A stretch of DNA of 64,000 nt, from assembly GCA_031277855.1 (NCBI GenBank), contig JAITLO010000018.1, positions 1 to 64,000 on the forward strand, given 5' to 3'. The translations under genes were made by a program, and so were the position numbers. Under the pieces are notes generated by a model. The model searched no databases and was not told the origin of the DNA. It saw nothing but the letters and a program-made list of their open reading frames with translations. Shown in pieces: positions 1 to 8,986 of this stretch. Source of the DNA: Acidovorax sp. (GTDB lineage Bacteria; Pseudomonadota; Gammaproteobacteria; Burkholderiales; Burkholderiaceae_C). How positions within the stretch are numbered: position 1 is the stretch's first letter; each line of letters begins with the position of its first letter.

Positions 1-117
1 AGCCAGAGCAGCCAGAGCAGCCAGAGCAGCCAGAGCAGCCAGAGCAGCCAGAGCAGCCAGAGCAGCCAGAGCAGCCAGAGCAGCCAGAGCAGCCAGAGCA
101 GCCAGAGCAGCCAGAGC
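1..117 (+). repeat. 13 perfect 9-bp tandem repeats encoding Pro-Glu-Gln
   Basis: The unit AGCCAGAGC occurs 13 times without a mismatch and runs off the left edge, so the true copy number is unknown. The length is a multiple of three, so gain or loss of units keeps the reading frame and only changes the length of the PEQ tract. The lack of any substitution suggests recent expansion by replication slippage. It is coding, not a CRISPR array: there are no spacers. Confidence 0.95.
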
Positions 118-257
118 AAGCAGCGCAGCTGGAGGCGCCTGGCGCAGAAGATGTTCCGGAGCTGCCAGCGCTGGCGGAAAGCGATGATGCCGAGGACGAC
201 GGTGATGGCGATGCGGGTGGCGATGCCAACCAGAGTTGGATCTGGAAAAACAGGTAG
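1..257 (+). CDS. C-terminal end of a probable ScpB (partial)
   Basis: Reading frame 3 is open from the window edge to a TAG at 255-257. It encodes a low-complexity tail: repeated Pro-Glu-Gln, then an acidic Asp/Glu/Gly-rich stretch, ending in SWIWKNR. No folded domain lies inside the window. In Burkholderiales the gene directly upstream of rluB is usually scpB, the kleisin-associated subunit of the SMC-ScpAB condensin, and this tail would be its disordered C-terminus. The identification rests on position only, because the winged-helix core lies outside the window. About 175 bp separate it from rluB. Confidence 0.5.
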   Translation, partial: PEQPEQPEQPEQPEQPEQPEQPEQPEQPEQPEQPEQPEQAAQLEAPGAEDVPELPALAESDDAEDDGDGDAGGDANQSWIWKNR

Positions 258-432
258 GACTTAGGCAAACCAGGATGGAGCATGGCTTGTGCCTTAAGGC
301 GAAGCACTCACCTTCACCGAATTTGCGTAAGTCGTGACAGGTAATGACAGGGCCGCAGCCTGCGACGGGATCGCCGGGCTGGGCCGCATTTGATCACTAG
401 GACTGCGCGTTGTGGCGCAGGGAATGGACCGT

Positions 433-1761
433 ATGAATTCCAAAAACCAGGGGCGCCGTGCCCCAGGAAAATCGTCGTCGGCCGGTGCGCGTGCATCGCG
501 TCCACCGCGCGCGCCGCGTGCAGCTGCCCCTGAGGCAGAAGCATTGACCGAGGTCGCAGTAACAGCAGTCGCAGCAGAGGCGGCGCTGGAAGATGCGCAA
601 GGCTATGCTTTTGAAGACGTGATCTCGGGTGTGCTCGACGCCGATGAGGCGCGTGAAGACCTGGAGCCCACCAAGCGCGTGCTGCAGCCCGAAGCACAGT
701 CGCCCAAGCTGCACAAGGTGCTGGCCCAGGCCGGCATGGGCTCGCGCCTGGAGATGGAGAAGCTGATTGTCGAAGGCCGCATCTCGGTCAACAACGAGCC
801 GGCCCACGTGGGCCAGCGCGTGCAGTTTGGCGACCAGATCAAGGTCAATGGCAAGCCGATTCACTTCCGTATCGAACCGCCACCGGCCCGGGTCATTGCC
901 TACCACAAGCCCGTGGGCGAAGTGGTGACGCACGACGATCCGCAAAACCGTCCCACGGTGTTTCGCAAGCTGCCCAAGCTGCACAACGGCAAGTGGCAGT
1001 CGGTGGGGCGTCTGGACCTGAACACCGAAGGCCTGCTGCTGCTGACCAGCTCCGGCGCCCTGGCCAACAATCTGATGCACCCGCGCTTCGGCCTGGAGCG
1101 TGAATACGCGGTGCGCGTGCTGGGGGCGCTCAGCAAGGAAGAAAAGCAGCGCCTGCTCGATGGTGTGCAGCTGGAAGACGGTGAAGCCGCTTTCGGCTCC
1201 ATCGAAGACGGCGGCGGCGAAGGTGCCAACTGCTGGTATCGCGTCACCATCTCCGAAGGTCGCAACCGCGAGGTGCGCCGCATGTTCGAGGCCGTGGGCC
1301 ATGCGGTCAGCCGCCTGATCCGTATCCGCTACGGCGCCATGATGCTGCCCAAGGGGCTCAAGCGCGGTGCCTGGCTGGAGCTGGATGACAAGGACATCCA
1401 GGCGCTGATGCAGGCGGCAGGCGCCGTCATACCCAAGCCGGTGCAGCGTGATGGCGTGGCCGGCGCACGCCGTGGCAGTGCAGATCGTGCGGGTGGCCGT
1501 CGTGGTGGCCCCGGTGCCTCACGTCCGCAGGAGGCTCGCCGCTTCCAGGACAGTGGTGCGTCCGAGCGTGACCGCCCAGCCCGTTTGGGGGCGCTGTTCG
1601 GTGATGAAAGCGCAGCGCGCAGCAGTGCCATCCGCGCCAAAAAGAGTTCGCAGCCTGATCCCTTGAAGACCTCGGCCGGTTATATCGGTCGGGACAGCCT
1701 GGAGCGTTACCGCGCCACGCAGAAAAAGGGTCCAGGCGGTGGTCGCCGTGGTGGGCGTTAA
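433..1761 (+). CDS. rluB: 23S rRNA pseudouridine synthase RluB
   Basis: This enzyme isomerises a uridine to pseudouridine in the peptidyl-transferase region of 23S rRNA (U2605 in E. coli). An S4 RNA-binding domain lies at about residues 90-141. The RsuA-type catalytic domain follows, with the GRLDLNTEG motif whose Asp (about residue 195) is the expected catalytic residue. Both ends are disordered: an Ala/Pro-rich N-terminus and a long Arg/Gly-rich tail ending in GGGRRGGR, which makes the 442-residue protein much longer than E. coli RluB. ATG 433 is chosen because AGGGA lies nine bases upstream; GTG 412 and ATG 424 are in frame and possible. A dispersed repeat begins directly behind the TAA. 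Confidence 0.93.
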   Translation: MNSKNQGRRAPGKSSSAGARASRPPRAPRAAAPEAEALTEVAVTAVAAEAALEDAQGYAFEDVISGVLDADEAREDLEPTKRVLQPEAQSPKLHKVLAQAGMGSRLEMEKLIVEGRISVNNEPAHVGQRVQFGDQIKVNGKPIHFRIEPPPARVIAYHKPVGEVVTHDDPQNRPTVFRKLPKLHNGKWQSVGRLDLNTEGLLLLTSSGALANNLMHPRFGLEREYAVRVLGALSKEEKQRLLDGVQLEDGEAAFGSIEDGGGEGANCWYRVTISEGRNREVRRMFEAVGHAVSRLIRIRYGAMMLPKGLKRGAWLELDDKDIQALMQAAGAVIPKPVQRDGVAGARRGSADRAGGRRGGPGASRPQEARRFQDSGASERDRPARLGALFGDESAARSSAIRAKKSSQPDPLKTSAGYIGRDSLERYRATQKKGPGGGRRGGR

Positions 1762-1872
1762 CACCCCCTGAGCCGCTGCGCGTCTTCCCCCTCACTGGCT
1801 TCGCCGGAGGGGGGCGCTGGCGCTGCGGGGCGGTGCGGCCGGCGTAGGCCCTGGCGCAGCGCCCTGGTGTGA
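1762..1872 (+). repeat. Stop-adjacent dispersed repeat, copy 1
   Basis: Directly behind the rluB TAA comes CACCCCCTGAGCCGCTGCGC, then a hairpin with C-rich and G-rich arms around GGCTTCGCC, then GGGGCGGTGCGGCCGGCG and TAGGCCCTGG. The same blocks occur in the same order in three other copies in this window (41101-41242, 45924-46040, 48821-48960, all on the minus strand). Each is oriented like the gene it follows. A role in 3'-end formation or transcript stability is an inference. Confidence 0.8.
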
Positions 1873-1963
1873 GCTTGTGCAGCGCTTGGGGTGTATATGC
1901 CCTTTTTGACTGCCGAAATCGCTTTCAAGAGGCGGCAGTCTCCAGGGATTTGTGCCGCCCCGG

Positions 1964-1969
1964 TAGAAT
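1964..1969 (+). promoter_or_regulatory. Possible -10 box of the ndk promoter
   Basis: GG-TAGAAT lies 55 bases before the ndk start, and the same GGTAGAAT string precedes hisZ at 15725-15732. The resemblance to a sigma-70 -10 element and the recurrence in front of two housekeeping genes are the only support. No convincing -35 box is visible. A 7-bp hairpin (1976-1982 with 1988-1994) would lie at the 5' end of the transcript. Confidence 0.35.
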
Positions 1970-2023
1970 TACGGGTTTTGCCGGTGTGGCAAAAAACAAA
2001 CTAAACCTGATTAGGAAAATCAA

Positions 2024-2449
2024 ATGGCTATCGAACGCACCCTCTCCATCATCAAGCCCGACGCAGTTGCCAAGAACGTGATCGGTCAGATCTACTCGCG
2101 TTTTGAAAATGCCGGCCTGAAGATCGCCGCTGCCAAGCTGGTGCACCTGTCGCGTGGCGAAGCCGAGCAGTTCTACGCCGTGCACGCTGCCCGTCCTTTC
2201 TTCAAGGACCTGGTGGACTTCATGATCTCCGGCCCCGTGATGATCCAAGCCCTGGAAGGCGAAAACGCCATCCTGAAGAACCGTGAACTGATGGGCGCCA
2301 CCGACCCCAAGAAGGCTGAGAAGGGCACCATCCGCGCCGACTTCGCCGACAGCATCGATGCCAACGCCGTGCACGGTTCTGACGCTCCCGAAACTGCCGC
2401 AGTGGAAATCGCTTTCTTCTTCCCCGGCATGAACGTCTACGCACGTTAA
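2024..2449 (+). CDS. ndk: Nucleoside diphosphate kinase
   Basis: Ndk passes the terminal phosphate from ATP to other nucleoside diphosphates through a phosphohistidine intermediate and so balances the NTP and dNTP pools. The 141-residue protein has the usual length. It begins [15 protein letters not shown] with the conserved ATP-site Lys11. The active-site box NAVHGSD places the phosphorylated histidine at His117. TTAGGAAAA ahead of the ATG is a plausible ribosome-binding site. The order ndk-rlmN-pilF/pilW-rodZ-ispG-hisS is common to many beta- and gammaproteobacteria. Confidence 0.97.
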   Translation: MAIERTLSIIKPDAVAKNVIGQIYSRFENAGLKIAAAKLVHLSRGEAEQFYAVHAARPFFKDLVDFMISGPVMIQALEGENAILKNRELMGATDPKKAEKGTIRADFADSIDANAVHGSDAPETAAVEIAFFFPGMNVYAR

Positions 2450-2492
2450 TTCCATGACTCCCATGCTGGCCAAGGCTGCTGCTGTGGCGGCC

Positions 2493-2524
2493 CCCCTGCA
2501 TGGGGGGTCTCGCCCATGCAGGGG
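2493..2524 (+). other. Hairpin between ndk and rlmN
   Basis: CCCCTGCATGGG (2493-2504) and CCCATGCAGGGG (2513-2524) form a perfect 12-bp stem with an 8-base loop, 15 bases before the favoured rlmN start. There is no T-run, so it looks like a processing or attenuation structure rather than an intrinsic terminator. It overlaps the alternative rlmN start at 2516, which argues for the later start. Confidence 0.6.
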
Positions 2525-2539
2525 TCAGGGCATGCAGAT

Positions 2540-3664
2540 ATGACCACCAATCTTTTAGATTTCGACCTCCAGGGGCTGGTTGCTTATTGCGAGCAACTGG
2601 GGGAAAAGCGTTTCCGTGCCACCCAGCTGTTCCGCTGGATTCACCAGCGTGGCGCGAAGGACTTCGACCAGATGACGGATCTGGCCAAGTCGCTGCGTGA
2701 AAAGCTGCAGCGCGAGGCGGAAATTCGCCCGCTGCCTGTGATCACCCAGCACGAATCCCGCGACGGCACCATCAAGTGGCTGTTTGACGTGGGTGACGGC
2801 AATGCCGTTGAATCCGTATTCATTCCCGAAGACGACCGCGGCACGCTGTGCGTGTCCTCCCAGGCGGGTTGCGCCGTGGGCTGCCGTTTTTGCTCCACCG
2901 GTCACCAGGGCTTTAGCCGCAATCTGTCGACCGGCGAAATCCTGGCCCAGCTGTGGTTTGCCGAGCATTTCCTGCGCCAGCACCTGAAGACCGACACCCG
3001 TGTCATCACCAATGTGGTGATGATGGGCATGGGCGAGCCGCTGCAAAACTACAGCGCCCTGGTGCCGGCGCTGCGTGCCATGCTGGACGACCATGGCTAT
3101 GGCCTGTCGCGTCGCCGCGTCACGGTGTCCACCTCGGGCGTGGTGCCCATGATGGACAGGCTGTCCCAGGACTGCGCCGTGGCCCTGGCCGTGTCGCTGC
3201 ACGCGCCCAACGATCCGCTGCGCGACAACCTGGTGCCGCTGAACAAAAAATACCCGTTGCAAGAGCTGCTCCAGGCCTGCCAGCGCTATCTGGAGTTTGC
3301 GCCGCGCGACTTCATTACCTTTGAGTACTGCATGCTCGACGGGGTGAATGACCAGCCTGAGCATGCCAAGCAACTGGTGGAGCAGATTCGCAGCTATGGC
3401 AATGGCAAGCCCTGGTGCAAGCTGAACCTGATTCCCTTCAACCCCTTCCCCGCCTCGGGCCTGCTGCGCTCCAGCAACGAACGTGTGGCGGCGTTTGCCA
3501 AGTACCTGAGCGATGCCGGGATTGTGACCACGGTGCGCAAGACGCGCGGTGATGACATTGATGCCGCATGTGGACAATTGGCGGGGGATGTGAAAGACCG
3601 AACCCGCGCAGCGGAGCGCATGGCCAAGCAGCGCACGATTGTGCTCAAGCCGGTAGCCGGGTAG
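2540..3664 (+). CDS. rlmN: Dual-specificity RNA methyltransferase RlmN
   Basis: RlmN is a radical-SAM enzyme that methylates C2 of A2503 in 23S rRNA and A37 of some tRNAs. The iron-sulfur motif CAVGCRFC gives Cys111, Cys115 and Cys118, counted from ATG 2540. The fold continues with the GMGEPL motif and a conserved C-terminal region ending in the [17 protein letters not shown] block. ATG 2540 (MTTNLLDFD) is chosen over ATG 2516 because family members begin close to the NLLDFD motif and the earlier start lies in a hairpin. The 374-residue length is normal for the family. Confidence 0.95.
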   Translation: MTTNLLDFDLQGLVAYCEQLGEKRFRATQLFRWIHQRGAKDFDQMTDLAKSLREKLQREAEIRPLPVITQHESRDGTIKWLFDVGDGNAVESVFIPEDDRGTLCVSSQAGCAVGCRFCSTGHQGFSRNLSTGEILAQLWFAEHFLRQHLKTDTRVITNVVMMGMGEPLQNYSALVPALRAMLDDHGYGLSRRRVTVSTSGVVPMMDRLSQDCAVALAVSLHAPNDPLRDNLVPLNKKYPLQELLQACQRYLEFAPRDFITFEYCMLDGVNDQPEHAKQLVEQIRSYGNGKPWCKLNLIPFNPFPASGLLRSSNERVAAFAKYLSDAGIVTTVRKTRGDDIDAACGQLAGDVKDRTRAAERMAKQRTIVLKPVAG

Positions 3665-3702
3665 AGCGTACACAGGCAGAACCGCACACCACACGAGGTC
3701 AT

Positions 3703-4533
3703 ATGCGCTTGCACTCCAGAGCTGTCAGGGATTTCTGCCACAGGCGGACCATGGCATGGAGTGCGGCAATTTTGGTATCGCTGGTGTTGCCGGGATGTAC
3801 CGCGCCTGCTACGCCGCCGTCCTCCGCAGCGCCAGCCAAGCTGGCACCCCATGCCGCTGAATCGGATCGCCGCGCCCGTATTCGCCTGGAGCTGGCAGCA
3901 GGTTACTACCAAGCCGGGCAGTACCCGGTGGCGTTGAGTGAGGTCGCACAGGCCCTGGCGGCCGAACCATCCAATGCCGAGGCCTATGGCCTGCAAGGCC
4001 TGATTCTGATGGCCATGCAGGACTGGAAGGCGGCGCAGGCCAGCTTTGACCAGGTCCTGGTCTTGCAGCCGAACGAACCCAATACCCTGCACAATATCGG
4101 CTGGCTGCAGTGCGAGCAGGGACGGTATGCGCAAGGGATTGCGGAGCTGGAGCGGGCCATGGCCACCCCACGCTATGGGGCGCAGGCCCGGTCCGTGATG
4201 GCCAAGGCCATGTGCCAGCGCCGCTCGGGTGACCTGACAGGGGCTGAAGAATCTTTCTTCAAAGCCTATGAAATGGATGCAGGCAACCCCGTGATCGCCT
4301 ACCATCTTGGGGATTTGCTGTTTCGGCGCCAGGATTTGGAGCGTGCGCGCTTTCATCTCCGGCGCCTGAACAAGAGCGAATATGCCAATGCCGAATCGCT
4401 GTGGCTGGGTATCCGTGTGGAGCGGGCCGTTGGCGATACGGCGGCCATGCGCCAGCTGGCAGACCAGTTGCAGCGGCGCTATCCCGACTCCAAAGAATGG
4501 CAACGTTATGAGCAAGGAGCTTTCAGTGGTTGA
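3703..4533 (+). CDS. pilW: Type IV pilus biogenesis lipoprotein PilF/PilW
   Basis: This outer-membrane pilotin lipoprotein is needed for assembly of the PilQ secretin of type IV pili. ATG 3703 has GAGG just upstream. A lipoprotein signal ends in LPGC with the lipidated cysteine at residue 32; a second start at ATG 3751 would leave a shorter signal with the same lipobox. The rest of the 276 residues is built of tetratricopeptide repeats (for example LELAAGYYQAGQYPVAL and the repeat around NTLHNIGWLQCEQGRY). It overlaps rodZ by 26 bases. The name follows the TPR lipoprotein type and position between rlmN and rodZ. Confidence 0.88.
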   Translation: MRLHSRAVRDFCHRRTMAWSAAILVSLVLPGCTAPATPPSSAAPAKLAPHAAESDRRARIRLELAAGYYQAGQYPVALSEVAQALAAEPSNAEAYGLQGLILMAMQDWKAAQASFDQVLVLQPNEPNTLHNIGWLQCEQGRYAQGIAELERAMATPRYGAQARSVMAKAMCQRRSGDLTGAEESFFKAYEMDAGNPVIAYHLGDLLFRRQDLERARFHLRRLNKSEYANAESLWLGIRVERAVGDTAAMRQLADQLQRRYPDSKEWQRYEQGAFSG

Positions 4534-5548
4534 GCTCCAGGAAGCAGATGTGACAGAACTCGTTGAAACGCCCCCAGCCCCCCAGACTGCTGGCAGTCTG
4601 TTGCGCCAAGCCCGTGAAACGGCCGGCATGCATGTGTCCACCTTGGCCGATGTGCTCAAGGTGCCAGTCGCCAAGCTCCAGGCCTTGGAAGCGGATGACT
4701 GGCAAACCTTGCCGGACGCGGTGTTCACCCGCTCGCTGGCGCTGAGCATATGCAAGGCCTTGCAGGTGGATGCGACGCCCGTGATGGCGCTGTTGCCCAA
4801 GTCGGCAGCCACGCAGAAATTCACCGCGCCGGGGCCGGGTATCAACGAGCCTTTCCGCGACAAGGCCGTGCGCTCGGTGCACGACACCCCGAATGCTGGC
4901 GGTGTCTGGAAGTGGACCGCGCTGGCACTGTTGGCCGCAGCCGGGGGCGGTGCCTGGTATTTCACCCAGCAGCATGATCTGCGCGATGCCGTGGTTGCCT
5001 CGGTGCAGGAGCGCTCGGAACGGGCCATGGGTGGCTCGGTGTCCAGCGCCGTATCGGCTCCCGATACGGATGTGGTGCCAGCAGCAGATGCAGCAGCCGT
5101 ACAAGCTGCAGCTTCTGTGCCTGCTGAAGCCGCGCCTGTGGCCGATGCGGCGCCCGTGGCCAGCCCGGCTGCAGCGGCCGTGGTGCCCGCCAGCCTGGTT
5201 TCCACAGCCCCAGCATCGGTCGCGCCTGCCGCTGCCGTGGCGCCCGCGATGGCGGTGGAAGCTGCGCCTGTGGCCGCAGCCGCCCCTGCAGTCGCAGAGG
5301 CCGCGCCGGCTGGTGCGTCCACCTTGCGCATTCAGGCCCGCGTGGCCACCTGGATTCAGGTGCGTGGCGGCGGCAAGGTGCTGGAGCAGAAAACCCTGAA
5401 TGCCGGTGAATTTTTTGAAACCCAGGCAGCCAAGCCGCTGTCGGTGGTGATTGGCCGCGCGGACGGGGTCGATGTGCAAGTGAGCGGCGCCGCGTTCGAT
5501 CTGGGGGCAGTGGCCCGCGAGAACGTGGCCCGATTTGAGGTGAAGTAA
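4508..5548 (+). CDS. rodZ: RodZ-like helix-turn-helix membrane protein
   Basis: RodZ links the MreB cytoskeleton to the cell-wall elongation machinery. The 346-residue protein has the family layout: an N-terminal Xre-like HTH_25 domain (about residues 30-100, containing LLRQARETAGM), a single membrane helix (WTALALLAAAGGGAWYF, about residue 137), a long Ala/Pro/Val-rich linker, and a C-terminal DUF4115 domain starting near TLRIQARVATWIQV. ATG 4508 sits inside the end of the pilus gene, so the two are probably translationally coupled. The spacer before ispG is only 3 bases. Confidence 0.88.
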   Translation: MSKELSVVELQEADVTELVETPPAPQTAGSLLRQARETAGMHVSTLADVLKVPVAKLQALEADDWQTLPDAVFTRSLALSICKALQVDATPVMALLPKSAATQKFTAPGPGINEPFRDKAVRSVHDTPNAGGVWKWTALALLAAAGGGAWYFTQQHDLRDAVVASVQERSERAMGGSVSSAVSAPDTDVVPAADAAAVQAAASVPAEAAPVADAAPVASPAAAAVVPASLVSTAPASVAPAAAVAPAMAVEAAPVAAAAPAVAEAAPAGASTLRIQARVATWIQVRGGGKVLEQKTLNAGEFFETQAAKPLSVVIGRADGVDVQVSGAAFDLGAVARENVARFEVK

Positions 5549-5551
5549 GAA

Positions 5552-6835
5552 GTGCAAGATTCGCAAAATTTGCAGCAGCAGGCCGGCGGTCCGATTCCGA
5601 TCGCCAGCGCGCTGCCGCGCAAATCGCGCCAGGCCCGCGTGGTGTGGCGTAACAATGTGGTCACCGTGGGTGGCGATGCGCCGGTGCGCGTGCAGTCCAT
5701 GACCAATACCGACACCGTGGATGCCGTGGAGACCGCCATCCAGGTGCGCCAACTGGCCCAGGCCGGCTCGGAGATGGTGCGCATCACCGTCAACACCCCC
5801 GAGGCGGCAGCCGCCGTGCCCTATATCCGCGAGCAGCTCGACCGCATGGGCGAATACGTGCCGCTGGTGGGGGACTTTCACTACAACGGCCACCGCCTGC
5901 TGGCCGACTACCCGGCCTGCGCCGAGGCCCTGTCCAAATACCGCATCAATCCCGGCAACGTGGGCAAGGGCGACAAAAAAGACAAGCAGTTCGGCCAGAT
6001 GATCGAGATCGCCGCCAAGTACGACAAGGCGGTGCGCATTGGTGTGAACTGGGGCTCGCTGGACCAGGAAATCATGGCCGAGCTGATGGACCAGAACAGC
6101 CGCCGTGCTAAGCCCTGGGAAACCCGCCAGGTCATGTACGAGGCATTGATCACCTCGGCCGTCAGCTCGGCCGAGCTGGCCAAGAACATCGGCCTGAACC
6201 CTGACAACATCATCCTGTCCTGCAAGGTCAGCGGTGTGCAGGATTTGATCTCGGTCTACCGCGCCCTGGCCCAGCGCTGCGACTATGCGCTGCACCTGGG
6301 GCTGACCGAAGCCGGCATGGGCACCAAGGGCACGGTGGCTTCGGCGGCCGCGCTGTCGGTGCTGCTGCAAGAGGGCATTGGCGACACCATACGCGTCTCG
6401 CTCACGCCGCAGCCGGGTGAGGCCCGCACGCAAGAAGTGGTGGTGGCTTCCGAAATCCTGCAGGCTCTGGGTCTGCGCGTGTTCGTGCCCAGTGTCACGG
6501 CCTGCCCGGGCTGCGGCCGCACCACCAGCACCACCTTCCAGGAGCTGGCCAAGCAAATCGACGACTTTTTGCGTGGCGAAATGCCGGTGTGGCGCACCCG
6601 GTACCCTGGCGTGGAGGCCATGAAAGTGGCCGTCATGGGCTGCATCGTCAATGGCCCGGGTGAGAGCAAGCATGCCGACATCGGCATCAGCCTGCCCGGC
6701 AACGGCGAGGCACCGGCAGCGCCGGTGTTCATTGATGGCGAAAAAGCCATGACGCTGCGCGGCGAGCACATTGCCCAGGAGTTCCAGACCATTGTGCAGG
6801 ACTACGTTCAGCGCCGTTATGGTGCTCAGGGCTGA
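5552..6835 (+). CDS. ispG: 4-hydroxy-3-methylbut-2-enyl diphosphate synthase IspG (GcpE)
   Basis: IspG catalyses the penultimate step of the MEP isoprenoid pathway, reductive ring opening of methylerythritol cyclodiphosphate to HMBPP, using a [4Fe-4S] cluster. The cluster ligands are visible as Cys318 and Cys321 (CPGCGRTT), Cys364 (GCIVNGPGE) and Glu371. The protein has 427 residues, the longer form usual in Betaproteobacteria. The start is GTG 5552, three bases after the rodZ stop, with AGTAAGA as a weak ribosome-binding site. The gene continues the rodZ transcription unit. Confidence 0.95.
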   Translation: MQDSQNLQQQAGGPIPIASALPRKSRQARVVWRNNVVTVGGDAPVRVQSMTNTDTVDAVETAIQVRQLAQAGSEMVRITVNTPEAAAAVPYIREQLDRMGEYVPLVGDFHYNGHRLLADYPACAEALSKYRINPGNVGKGDKKDKQFGQMIEIAAKYDKAVRIGVNWGSLDQEIMAELMDQNSRRAKPWETRQVMYEALITSAVSSAELAKNIGLNPDNIILSCKVSGVQDLISVYRALAQRCDYALHLGLTEAGMGTKGTVASAAALSVLLQEGIGDTIRVSLTPQPGEARTQEVVVASEILQALGLRVFVPSVTACPGCGRTTSTTFQELAKQIDDFLRGEMPVWRTRYPGVEAMKVAVMGCIVNGPGESKHADIGISLPGNGEAPAAPVFIDGEKAMTLRGEHIAQEFQTIVQDYVQRRYGAQG

Positions 6836-6869
6836 ACGGCTGGCACAATCGCTGGCGAAAAAATCATAG

Positions 6870-6928
6870 CTACACCAGCGCTACAAGCAATGATTTACAC
6901 ATGAATTGCTTTGTAGCCGCTGGTGTAG
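6870..6928. repeat. Long inverted repeat between ispG and hisS
   Basis: CTACACCAGCG-CTACAA-GCAAT (6870-6891) pairs with the reverse complement of 6905-6928, with only two single-base bulges, around a 13-base loop. The arms therefore form a stem of about 22 bp. Flanking A/T-rich sequence (GAAAAAATCATAG on the left, GCTATAAAAATT on the right) is also roughly complementary and extends the structure. It lacks a clean T-run and resembles a small palindromic intergenic element more than a simple terminator. Confidence 0.7.
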
Positions 6929-6989
6929 TGCGCTAGGGCTGCTATAAAAATTACATAGCCAGCCCAGAACCCCGAAAGAGATTGTTGAA

Positions 6990-8285
6990 GTGGCAAAGAC
7001 CGAAAAACTGAGCGCCGTCAAAGGCATGAACGACATCCTGCCCGGAGAGTCCGCCCGTTGGGAGTGGTTGGAGGAGCAGGTGCGCGACCTGATGGGCCGC
7101 TTTGCCTACCGCAATGTGCGCACCCCCATCGTGGAGCACACCCAGCTGTTTGTGCGCGGCATCGGCGAGGTCACCGACATCGTCGAAAAGGAGATGTACT
7201 CCTTTGAAGACAAGCTCAACGGCGAGCGCCTGACGCTGCGTCCCGAAGGCACGGCCAGCCTGGTGCGCGCCACTATCGAGAACAATCTGCTGTATGACGG
7301 CGGCAAGCGCATGTGGTACATCGGACCCATGTTCCGCCACGAGCGCCCACAGCGCGGCCGCTACCGCCAGTTCCACCAGATCGGCGCCGAGGCCCTGGGC
7401 TTTGCCGGCCCCGATGTGGATGCCGAGTTGATCTTGCTGGCCGTGGCGCTGTGGAAGCGCCTGGGTCTTACGCAGTGGCGCCTGGAAATCAACAGCCTGG
7501 GCCAGCCTGAAGAGCGCCAGGCCCACCGCGAGGCACTGATTTCCTACCTGGAGCAGCACACCGAGGTGATGGACGAAGAGGCCAAGCGCCGCATGTACAC
7601 CAACCCCTTGCGCGTGCTGGACACCAAGAACCCGGCCATGCAGGACATGGTGAACGCCGCGCCCAAGCTGCTGGACTATCTGGGCGAGGCTTCGCTGGCC
7701 CACTTCAATGGCCTCAAAGCCATTCTGGATGCCAACGGCGTGCCCTGGTCGGTCAACCCCCGCCTGGTGCGCGGCCTGGACTACTACAACCTGTCGGTGT
7801 TCGAGTTCGTGACCGATTTGCTGGGCTCGCAAGGCACCATCTGCGCCGGCGGCCGCTATGACTATCTGATCGAGCAAGTGGGCGGCAAGCCCGCGCCTGC
7901 CGTGGGCTGGGCCTTGGGCGTGGAGCGCGTGCTGGAGCTGGTCAAGGAACTGGGCACGCCCATCCCCGAGCCGGTGCTGGATGTCTACGCCATCGTGCCC
8001 GATGCCGCAGCCATGCCGGTGGTGCTGCACACGCTGACGCAGCTGCGCGAGGCCGGTGTGCGTGCGCAAATGCACACCGCAGGTGCCGAAGGCATGGGCT
8101 CCATGAAGTCGCAGTTCAAAAAGGCCGACGGATCGGGCGCGCGTTTTGCTTTGATCTTCGGTGCCGACGAGCTGGCCCAAGGCAAGGTGACGGTGAAATC
8201 GCTGCGCGATGGCGAGGGTCAGCAACAGCTGCAATCCCTGGCCGAAGTGGCGCAATGGGCTGCCGACCTACAATCGAACGCTTAA
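6990..8285 (+). CDS. hisS: Histidyl-tRNA synthetase
   Basis: HisRS charges tRNA-His with histidine. It is a class II synthetase: motif 2 is seen as [15 protein letters not shown] from about residue 114, and the histidine-specific and motif 3 regions include GGRYD and GWALGVERV. The C-terminal anticodon-binding domain follows from about residue 330. The 431-residue length is typical. GTG 6990 gives [15 protein letters not shown], matching the usual N-terminus, with GAAAGAG upstream. hisS, yfgM, bamB and der lie close together on one strand, as in E. coli. Confidence 0.96.
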   Translation: MAKTEKLSAVKGMNDILPGESARWEWLEEQVRDLMGRFAYRNVRTPIVEHTQLFVRGIGEVTDIVEKEMYSFEDKLNGERLTLRPEGTASLVRATIENNLLYDGGKRMWYIGPMFRHERPQRGRYRQFHQIGAEALGFAGPDVDAELILLAVALWKRLGLTQWRLEINSLGQPEERQAHREALISYLEQHTEVMDEEAKRRMYTNPLRVLDTKNPAMQDMVNAAPKLLDYLGEASLAHFNGLKAILDANGVPWSVNPRLVRGLDYYNLSVFEFVTDLLGSQGTICAGGRYDYLIEQVGGKPAPAVGWALGVERVLELVKELGTPIPEPVLDVYAIVPDAAAMPVVLHTLTQLREAGVRAQMHTAGAEGMGSMKSQFKKADGSGARFALIFGADELAQGKVTVKSLRDGEGQQQLQSLAEVAQWAADLQSNA

Positions 8286-8305
8286 CCTGATAGTACGGAA
8301 CCTTC

Positions 8306-8986
8306 ATGGCAACGCATCTCGACCTCGAAGAACAAGAACAGATCGACCAGATCAAGCATTTCTGGAGCCGCTGGGGTACACCCATTACGGCCGTGCTGGT
8401 CGTGGTCTTCGGCGGTTTTGCCGCCTGGAATGGCTGGCAGTACTGGCAGCAGCGTCAGGCTGTGCAGGCCTCGGCCCTGGCCGATGCTGTACAGGCTGCA
8501 GCCGAGGCCAAGGATGAAGGCCGCATCACCCAGTCGCTGGCCGATATCCAAAGCAAATACGGCAGCACCGAGCAAGCAGCCCAAGCCGCACTGGCTGCTG
8601 CCAAGGCCCAGGCCGATGCCGGCCAACTGGACGCTGCCAAGGCTTCGCTGGCCTGGGTGAGCGAGCACGCTGGCGACGCAGGCCTCAAGGCCGTGGCCCA
8701 ACTGCGCCAGGCTGCGGTGCTGATGGAGCAAAAGGATTTGGACGGCGCCAGCCGCCTGCTGGCGGGGAGCTTCCCCGCTGAGTTTGCAGGCGCCGTGGCC
8801 GATCGCCAGGGCGATGTGCTGCAGCTGCAAGGCAAGGCCGAGGAGGCCGTGAAGGCCTACCAACGTGCCTACCAAGCGCTGGACAAACAGGTGGACTATC
8901 GCCGCCTGGTGGAATTCAAGCTCAATGCCTTGGGCGTAGCAACTGCAACCACTGCCGCCGCCGGCAACACGGAGACCGCAAAGTGA
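8306..8986 (+). CDS. yfgM: YfgM family TPR protein, SecYEG/BamB-associated
   Basis: YfgM-type proteins are inner-membrane proteins with a periplasmic TPR domain that associate with SecYEG and periplasmic chaperones. The 226-residue protein has a short cytosolic acidic segment (MATHLDLEEQEQIDQIKHF), one membrane helix (TPITAVLVVVFGGFAAW) and an Ala-rich helical repeat region. Its stop overlaps the bamB GTG start by four bases (GTGA), which indicates translational coupling. The place between hisS and bamB is the same as in E. coli. Confidence 0.9.
   Translation: MATHLDLEEQEQIDQIKHFWSRWGTPITAVLVVVFGGFAAWNGWQYWQQRQAVQASALADAVQAAAEAKDEGRITQSLADIQSKYGSTEQAAQAALAAAKAQADAGQLDAAKASLAWVSEHAGDAGLKAVAQLRQAAVLMEQKDLDGASRLLAGSFPAEFAGAVADRQGDVLQLQGKAEEAVKAYQRAYQALDKQVDYRRLVEFKLNALGVATATTAAAGNTETAK

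Noticed and set aside
1-117. Possible CRISPR-like or satellite repeat
   Set aside because: The 9-bp units are contiguous with no spacers, keep a reading frame and encode Pro-Glu-Gln ending in a normal protein tail.
4523-6769. Very long open frame on the minus strand (748 codons) across rodZ and ispG
   Set aside because: It is antisense to two well-recognised genes, is rich in His/Gly/Arg as expected for a shadow of G+C-rich codons and has no family features.
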